A DNA stretch of 37,416 nt from contig CAZRYZ010000007.1 in the NCBI GenBank assembly GCA_964604465.1, forward strand, positions 1 through 37,416, read 5' to 3'. The notes under the pieces were generated by a model. That model was not told where the DNA came from. It saw only the letters and a list, made by a program, of their open reading frames with translations, and ran no database searches. This document shows, one piece after another, positions 32,779 through 37,416 of the stretch; positions within the stretch are counted from its first letter, which is position 1; each line of letters opens with the position of its first letter. A program made the position numbers and the translations under genes. This DNA comes from Fluviibacter sp964604465 (GTDB lineage Bacteria; Pseudomonadota; Gammaproteobacteria; Burkholderiales; Rhodocyclaceae).

Positions 32779-33579
32779 TTAGGCCCAAAGCCCCCAGAGC
32801 ATCTTACTGGCCAGCAGTGCCAACAACACACCGAAGGCACGCTTGAGCTGTTTCACGGGGAGACGTTGCGCCAGACGAGCACCCACCGGGGCCATGAAGA
32901 TGGTGGCCAGCACCACGCCAAGAAACGCCGGAAGATAAACAAACCCAAGGTTCGGGCCGGGCAGGTCGCTCACCCGCCAGCCACCGGCGACATACCCGAT
33001 CACACCCGCTGCCGCGATGGGGAAACCCAGCGCAGCCGAGGTGCCCACGGCCTGCCGGATATTCACGTTACAGAACACCATGAAAGGGACCGACAGAAAG
33101 CCACCGCCCGCGGCGACCAGACTGGATACACCACCAATCAGTCCGCCCACACCGAGCAACCCGCCCTGACCGGGTAATTGACGCGTCGGCTTCGGCTTGA
33201 GGTCCAGCAGCATCTGGAGTGAAGCCCAATAGACGATTCCGGTAAATACCACCGCTAGGCCTTGAGTCGGCACACGGCTGGCAAAGAGGCTGCCAAATAG
33301 GGTACCCGCGACCAGACCCGGTGCCATGCCACGGACAATATCCCAACGGACGCCGCCATGCTGATGGTGAGCCCGTGCGCTAGCAACCGATGTAACAACA
33401 ATGGTGGCCATCGCTGTTCCCAGCGCCATATGCATGATCTGATCGGGCGGAAAGCCTTGCGCCTGAAACAACATCAGCAGAATCGGCACAATGGTCAAAC
33501 CACCCCCTACCCCGAACAGACCGGCAATGAACCCGGAGGCCAGGCCCAGGGTAATGTAGCTAAGCAGCCAGGGCGTCAT
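32779..33579 (-). CDS. TauE/SafE (TSUP) sulfite/anion exporter-like membrane protein
   Basis: A 266-residue membrane protein with about eight helices in two repeats. The family signatures GFIAGLFGVGGGLTIVPIL near the N-terminus and GGLIGGVSSLVAAGGGFLSVP in the second half are clear. TSUP members move sulfite, sulfoacetate, taurine-related or other organosulfur anions; the direction and substrate here are inferred only. Its ATG overlaps the hemA stop by four bases, so translation is coupled to glutamyl-tRNA reductase. It converges on the YeeE/YedE pair. Confidence 0.9.
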   Translation of the reverse strand: MTPWLLSYITLGLASGFIAGLFGVGGGLTIVPILLMLFQAQGFPPDQIMHMALGTAMATIVVTSVASARAHHQHGGVRWDIVRGMAPGLVAGTLFGSLFASRVPTQGLAVVFTGIVYWASLQMLLDLKPKPTRQLPGQGGLLGVGGLIGGVSSLVAAGGGFLSVPFMVFCNVNIRQAVGTSAALGFPIAAAGVIGYVAGGWRVSDLPGPNLGFVYLPAFLGVVLATIFMAPVGARLAQRLPVKQLKRAFGVLLALLASKMLWGLWA

Positions 33580-34883
33580 GCGCTGGCGTCCGGGCCTTCT
33601 GGTGCATTGGTCGATAGGCGGTCAGACGCTGTGTCGGTCTCGCGCTCGCCCTCCCAGACCGCCATGCACTGGCGCATGGCCAGTTGCAGTGCATCCCGTG
33701 ATTCGGCATCCGCCCGATTCAGCGCCCCCATATGACCATGCAGAAACTTATTGGTTAATCGCACCGCCATCTGCTCCAACACCAGTTCCGGCGAATCGCC
33801 CCGTTGTAAGCGCTTGACAGCCTGAGCCAACTCCTGCGTCCTTAACTGCGCGGCACTCTCACGGAATGACTGGATCACGGGCACATGGGCGCGCCGGGCA
33901 TGCCAATCCAGATACTCCCCGATTCTGGCTGCGATGATGGCTTCGGCATCGACCACCGCCGCCTGGCGCGAGGCCAGCCCCGTTTGCACTACGCCGGCCA
34001 GATCATCCACCGTGTAGAGGAAAACATCATTGAGCGCTGCTACTTCCGGCTCGATGTCGCGCGGCACTGCCAAATCCACCATGAACATCGGGCGATGCCG
34101 GCGCGCCTTGAGCGCCCGCTCGACCATACCCAGACCGATAATCGGGAGTGAGCTGGCCGTACAGGAAATCACCACATCGAACTGATGCAGGACATCCGGC
34201 ATTTCCGACAGGCGCATGGATTCGCCATTGACCTGCTCGGCCAGCCGGCTCGCCCGTTCCAGGGTGCGATTGGCCACTGCCATGCGCCGCGGCCCGGCAC
34301 CGGCAAAATGGGTGGCGCACAGCTCCATCATGTCGCCCGCACCCACGAGCAACACGGACTGCGCCTGCAGGTCGTCAAAAATCCGTTCGGCCAGATGCAC
34401 TGATGCCGCAGCCATCGACACCACACTTTCACCAATACCGGTGTTGGTGCGGATCTCCTTGGCAACCGCAAAGGCATGCTGGAAAAGACGATGCAGGTGG
34501 CTGCCGAGCGCCCCGACCTGCTCGGCCGTGCGGGCCGCCTCTTTCATCTGACCCAGAATCTGCGGTTCGCCCAGCACCATCGAATCCAGCCCGGCGGCCA
34601 CACGCAGAGCCTGGCGCACGGCATCCTGCTCGGTGTGCTGGTACAAGTAAGGCTGGGCATCTTCAAGCGTCATGCCCGCATGCTGCATCCACCAGGCCAG
34701 CACCGCATCAACAGAATGGCCCTCGACATAGAGCTCGGTCCGGTTACAGGTGGATAGAATTGCCGCCTCGTTGGCCGCCCCCCGCTCACGCAGCGCATTC
34801 AGGGCATGCCCGACCTCTTCAGCGGCAATAGCCACACGTTCCCGGATCGCCAGAGGGGCCGTATGGTGATTCAAACCGATCAG
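33576..34883 (-). CDS. hemA: Glutamyl-tRNA reductase (5' end in gap)
   Basis: A nearly complete enzyme with 435 visible residues. It reduces glutamyl-tRNA(Glu) to glutamate-1-semialdehyde, the first committed step of haem synthesis by the C5 route. The first visible residues LIGLNHHTAPLAIRE match positions just inside the normal N-terminus, so about four to seven residues are lost in the N run. The active-site cysteine is in STCNRTELY, and the NADPH-binding stretch is VLLVGAGDMMELCATHF. The C-terminal dimerisation domain is complete. Here hemA is followed by a TauE/SafE gene, whereas prfA, the usual next gene in many betaproteobacteria, lies beyond the sulfur cassette. Confidence 0.95.
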   Translation of the reverse strand: MIGLNHHTAPLAIRERVAIAAEEVGHALNALRERGAANEAAILSTCNRTELYVEGHSVDAVLAWWMQHAGMTLEDAQPYLYQHTEQDAVRQALRVAAGLDSMVLGEPQILGQMKEAARTAEQVGALGSHLHRLFQHAFAVAKEIRTNTGIGESVVSMAAASVHLAERIFDDLQAQSVLLVGAGDMMELCATHFAGAGPRRMAVANRTLERASRLAEQVNGESMRLSEMPDVLHQFDVVISCTASSLPIIGLGMVERALKARRHRPMFMVDLAVPRDIEPEVAALNDVFLYTVDDLAGVVQTGLASRQAAVVDAEAIIAARIGEYLDWHARRAHVPVIQSFRESAAQLRTQELAQAVKRLQRGDSPELVLEQMAVRLTNKFLHGHMGALNRADAESRDALQLAMRQCMAVWEGERETDTASDRLSTNAPEGPDASA

Positions 34884-34983
34884 NNNNNNNNNNNNNNNNN
34901 NNNNNNNNNNNNNNNNNNNNNNNNNNNNNNNNNNNNNNNNNNNNNNNNNNNNNNNNNNNNNNNNNNNNNNNNNNNNNNNNNNN
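34884..34983. other. Assembly gap (100 N)
   Basis: Exactly 100 undetermined bases between hemA and the divergent DUF294 gene. It should hold the start codons and promoters of both. Length is a placeholder. Confidence 0.98.
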
Positions 34984-36825
34984 CCCTTCAACCAGCTGGA
35001 GCCCGAAGCACGTGAACTGCTCCTGCGCCAGGTTAAAACGCGGCACTTTGATGCCGGGCAGATCATCCTGATGCCCGATGGCGTAGCACCCAAAGTGCTG
35101 ACCATCATCGTTGAGGGTAAAGTACGCGCCAACGACCCGAACAATAGCGACCCGGATGGCCCGCTCACGCTTTCCCCCGGCGAATTCTTTCCGATTCGTG
35201 CCCTGTCCATGGGGCAGCCCTCAGCCTTCATTTTTACGGCCGCCACGCCGGTGGAAGCAGCAGAACTTCCCGCGTCCGACTTCAAGGCCCTGCTGGACCT
35301 AAGCCCGAGCTTTGCCCGCCACTGCAATAGCTACCTGGCGCGGCTGATTGATGAATCACGCAAGCAGCTCCAGGCCTTTTATGCCCAGAAAGCCAATGAG
35401 CAACAATCCCTGAACACCCGGCTGGCCGAACTGATCAAACGCCCGCCCGTGGCCATGCCGGCCGATGCCACCATCGAGGCGGTTGTGACCCGGATGGGTG
35501 AAGAAAACATCGGCTCGATGATCATCACGGATGCGCAGAACCGACCCATCGGGCTCCTTACCCAAACCGATATCCTGCGCCGGATCGTTCTCCCCAAAAC
35601 ACCCCTGGAACAACCCATCAGCGACGTCATGACGCCAGAACCGACCGTCATGTCGGTCTCGGCTTCGGCTTACGATGCCATGCTGGCGATGGCCTCCAAG
35701 GGGATTCGCCATCTCCTTCTCGTAGATGATGAGGGCCGACTAGCCGGGGTGATCTCCGAGAGAGATCTCTTTGCCCTGCAGCGCACCGGTCTCGGCCAGG
35801 TTCGCCGCAGCATCGATGCCGCCGAAAATGCCTACGATCTCAAAGCCGCCCTGCGCGATGTGCATCACACCGCTTTCGTCATGCTGGCCCAAGGCGTGGC
35901 TGCCGCCCAGCTCACCCGGTTTATTTCCACCCTGAACGATGCCATCACCGAGCGCGTCATTCACCTGAATCTGCGCCAGCACAATCTCGATGACATCGAG
36001 TGGAGCTGGCTGGCCTTTGGCTCGGAAGGGCGTGAAGAACAGACTGTCTCAACCGATCAAGATAACGGCATCGTCTTCCTGCTGCCCGAAGGCGCCGATC
36101 TCGAAGCCACCCGCAACCGCCTACTGGCGTTTGCCCGTGCCGTAAACCAGGACCTCGATACCATCGGCTTCCCGCTTTGCAAGGGCGAGATCATGGCCAG
36201 CAATCCGAAATGGTGCCTTACACTGCGCGAGTGGAAACAGCAGTTCACTCAGTGGGTGATGACTCCCAAGCCCGAGGCCTTGCTCAACGCCACCATCTTC
36301 TTCGACTTCCGGCCGCTCTATGGGCGGCACGACCTGGCCGACCAGATGCATGCCCACCTGTTCGCTGAAAGCACGAACAGCCCGGGTTTTCAGCGCATGT
36401 TGGCGGAGAATGCCCTGACGGCCACACCGCCTCTCGGCACGTTCCGGGACTTCAGCACCGTCGCTGATACCCATGGCCGCCCCTGTATCGATCTCAAGAT
36501 CTCGGGAGCTCGCCTTTTTGTTGATGCGGCACGAGTCATGGCCATCACCCACGGCGTCTCCGATGCCAATACCGATGAGCGCCTACGTAAGACGGCGCAC
36601 TATCGCGGGGGCGCCGGCAATGACCTCGATGCCTTGCTCGAGGCCTTCCACTTCATTCAGCTATTGCGCTTACGACATCAGCATCAAGAGATTGGTCAGG
36701 GGCGTGCGGGAGACAACCTGCTTCCGGTCAAAGAGCTCAACCAAATTGACCGGCGCGTGCTGATCGAAGCCTTCAAACAGGCCAAACTGATCCAGACCCG
36801 CCTCAAGATGACTTACCAGCTTTGA
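34984..36825 (+). CDS. cNMP-binding-like / CBS pair / DUF294 nucleotidyltransferase protein (5' end in gap)
   Basis: A partial frame of 613 visible residues. The order is: a cyclic-nucleotide-binding-like region (about 1-110), two CBS domains (about 140-260, with IGLLTQTDILRRI and AGVISERDLFALQ), a DUF294 nucleotidyltransferase-like domain with FGSEGREEQTVSTDQDNG, similar to the GlnD active site, and a DUF294 C-terminal domain. CBS pairs sense adenine nucleotides; the reaction of DUF294 proteins is not established. It often accompanies acetate/sodium symporter genes in other bacteria, but none is seen here. The frame is open at the gap edge (PFNQLEPEARELL), so the first ATG visible at 35071 is probably not the true start. 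Confidence 0.88.
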   Translation, partial: PFNQLEPEARELLLRQVKTRHFDAGQIILMPDGVAPKVLTIIVEGKVRANDPNNSDPDGPLTLSPGEFFPIRALSMGQPSAFIFTAATPVEAAELPASDFKALLDLSPSFARHCNSYLARLIDESRKQLQAFYAQKANEQQSLNTRLAELIKRPPVAMPADATIEAVVTRMGEENIGSMIITDAQNRPIGLLTQTDILRRIVLPKTPLEQPISDVMTPEPTVMSVSASAYDAMLAMASKGIRHLLLVDDEGRLAGVISERDLFALQRTGLGQVRRSIDAAENAYDLKAALRDVHHTAFVMLAQGVAAAQLTRFISTLNDAITERVIHLNLRQHNLDDIEWSWLAFGSEGREEQTVSTDQDNGIVFLLPEGADLEATRNRLLAFARAVNQDLDTIGFPLCKGEIMASNPKWCLTLREWKQQFTQWVMTPKPEALLNATIFFDFRPLYGRHDLADQMHAHLFAESTNSPGFQRMLAENALTATPPLGTFRDFSTVADTHGRPCIDLKISGARLFVDAARVMAITHGVSDANTDERLRKTAHYRGGAGNDLDALLEAFHFIQLLRLRHQHQEIGQGRAGDNLLPVKELNQIDRRVLIEAFKQAKLIQTRLKMTYQL

Positions 36826-36878
36826 CCGGTTACCGCCCCGCTCGGGCGGCAACACGCTTACTTGTCGGCCACCTCGGC

Positions 36879-37247
36879 CTAGGTATCGTCTGTCTTTTTC
36901 TTACGGCCCCAGGGTTCCATATGGGCGTGCCGGCGGATGATAAAGTCAAAAATGATCTTCATCCAGATCGTAGAGCCCGCCAGCGCGGACCAGGTTTCAT
37001 AGGCCATGGTGCCACTCAGCACGCCAAAGATCGTAAAGCTGACGATCAACGCACCGACCAAATTGACTACGCCCGAAAACGGCGCAAACTTCTCAGGGTT
37101 CTTAGGGGGCATTCCGGATTTCAGCGCCACCTCGGAAAAATCACGCTTGACGAAAATACGCCAAGCACGCCGGTACCAAAAGAAGGCAATCGGAAATAGC
37201 GCCAGAAACAGCAGCCAGTTCAGCGCGGTACTAATATCAAAAACCAT
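36879..37247 (-). CDS. Small membrane protein, unknown function
   Basis: A 122-residue protein that I do not recognise. It has an N-terminal hydrophobic segment (LNWLLFLALFPIAFFWY), a basic cytoplasmic-looking loop (about 26-55), two further hydrophobic segments (FSGVVNLVGALIVSFTIFGVL and a shorter one near IWMKIIFDFII), and a basic tail rich in lysine. No catalytic motif is seen. It converges on the DUF294 gene with 53 nt between the stops. Composition matches the neighbouring genes, supporting a real CDS rather than chance. Confidence 0.7.
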   Translation of the reverse strand: MVFDISTALNWLLFLALFPIAFFWYRRAWRIFVKRDFSEVALKSGMPPKNPEKFAPFSGVVNLVGALIVSFTIFGVLSGTMAYETWSALAGSTIWMKIIFDFIIRRHAHMEPWGRKKKTDDT

Positions 37248-37336
37248 GCATCAGACTTTCAATGAATAAGGTTCAGATTCTAACCTAGAAAAACCCGTGG
37301 CTCGGCTCAAATAAATTTGGTTCTTTCAATGAGAAA

Positions 37337-37358
37337 CGGCCCTGCCAAGGCAGGGCCG
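37337..37358. terminator. Strong hairpin, probable terminator at the right edge
   Basis: Perfect 10-bp arms CGGCCCTGCC and GGCAGGGCCG around an AA loop. On the plus strand it is followed by CTCTTT and on the minus strand by TTTCTC, so the T-run is weak either way. It most likely ends a gene that lies beyond the window and is read on the minus strand. Confidence 0.55.
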
Positions 37359-37370
37359 CTCTTTGCATCA

Positions 37371-37394
37371 CGGTACCGGCTGGAACCGGTACCG
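37371..37394. repeat. Perfect inverted repeat next to the edge hairpin
   Basis: CGGTACCGG and CCGGTACCG are 9-bp perfect inverted arms around a CTGGAA centre, and each arm itself contains the GGTACC palindrome. It lies 12 nt right of the 37337-37358 hairpin. Its role is unclear: a second terminator stem or a protein-binding site. Confidence 0.5.
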
Positions 37395-37416
37395 CTTTCC
37401 TCGTTGCTCCTTAGTG

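Noticed and set aside
33576..35327. A continuous 583-codon minus-strand frame extending hemA through the N run
   Set aside because: The part beyond 34983 is antisense to the DUF294 gene and the frame is continuous only because N codons contain no stops. hemA ends its visible part at 34883.
1..37416. CRISPR arrays, insertion sequences, prophage, toxin-antitoxin or secondary-metabolite clusters
   Set aside because: No regularly spaced direct repeats, complete transposase gene, integrase, phage gene or biosynthetic cluster was seen; the desaturase tail is the only transposase-like sequence, and it is part of an intact gene.

Overview
This window looks like a core chromosomal segment of a betaproteobacterium, most likely a member of the Burkholderiales near the Alcaligenaceae. 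That placement is inferred from gene order: Rieske oxygenase / xseB-ispA-dxs-folE2, rpsP-rimM-trmD-rplS, wrbA-DUF2069, yhdP-nitrilase-tldD beside glnE, radC-rpmB-rpmG-desaturase, and hemA near prfA-prmC. It was not confirmed by any search. The DNA is moderately GC-rich, gene-dense and mostly housekeeping. I see no insertion sequence, prophage, CRISPR array or rRNA. Two runs of exactly 100 N (31523-31622 and 34884-34983) are scaffold gaps that cut three genes.

Layout. 1-4.5 kb: initiator tRNA, a lone ParA-type ATPase, an IclR regulator, then a minus-strand run of Rieske oxygenase, EamA transporter, tRNA-Thr(UGU) and a small membrane protein. 4.5-8.5 kb: xseB-ispA-dxs-folE2 (DNA repair subunit, isoprenoid precursors, folate/queuosine precursor). 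8.5-11.3 kb: minus-strand ribosomal operon rpsP-rimM-trmD-rplS behind a strong promoter, then pyrF. 11.4-13.3 kb: YihY membrane protein divergent from wrbA and a DUF2069 gene. 13.4-22.8 kb: the translationally coupled yhdP-nitrilase-tldD operon, divergent from glnE. 22.8-26.6 kb: coaBC-dut-MFS operon, divergent from radC. 26.7-28.5 kb: rpmB-rpmG, converging on a fatty acid desaturase. 28.7-31.5 kb: prfA-prmC-tonB-like operon led by tRNA-Leu(UAA). 31.6-34.9 kb: a sulfur-compound transport cassette (two YeeE/YedE half-proteins, and a TauE/SafE-type exporter coupled to hemA). 35-37.4 kb: a DUF294/CBS signalling protein, a small membrane protein and two hairpins.

Most genes work in unrelated core pathways. 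The connected groups are the ribosomal/tRNA-modification operon, the isoprenoid operon, the envelope operon headed by yhdP, and the translation-termination operon (RF1 plus its methyltransferase). I found no convincing new multi-gene system. The points most worth a second look are: the C-terminal tail of the desaturase, which reminds me of ISL3-type transposases; a near-perfect palindrome just downstream of that gene's promoter; prfA sitting 16 nt behind a tRNA with no visible ribosome-binding site; and a sulfur transport cassette lying between hemA and prfA.
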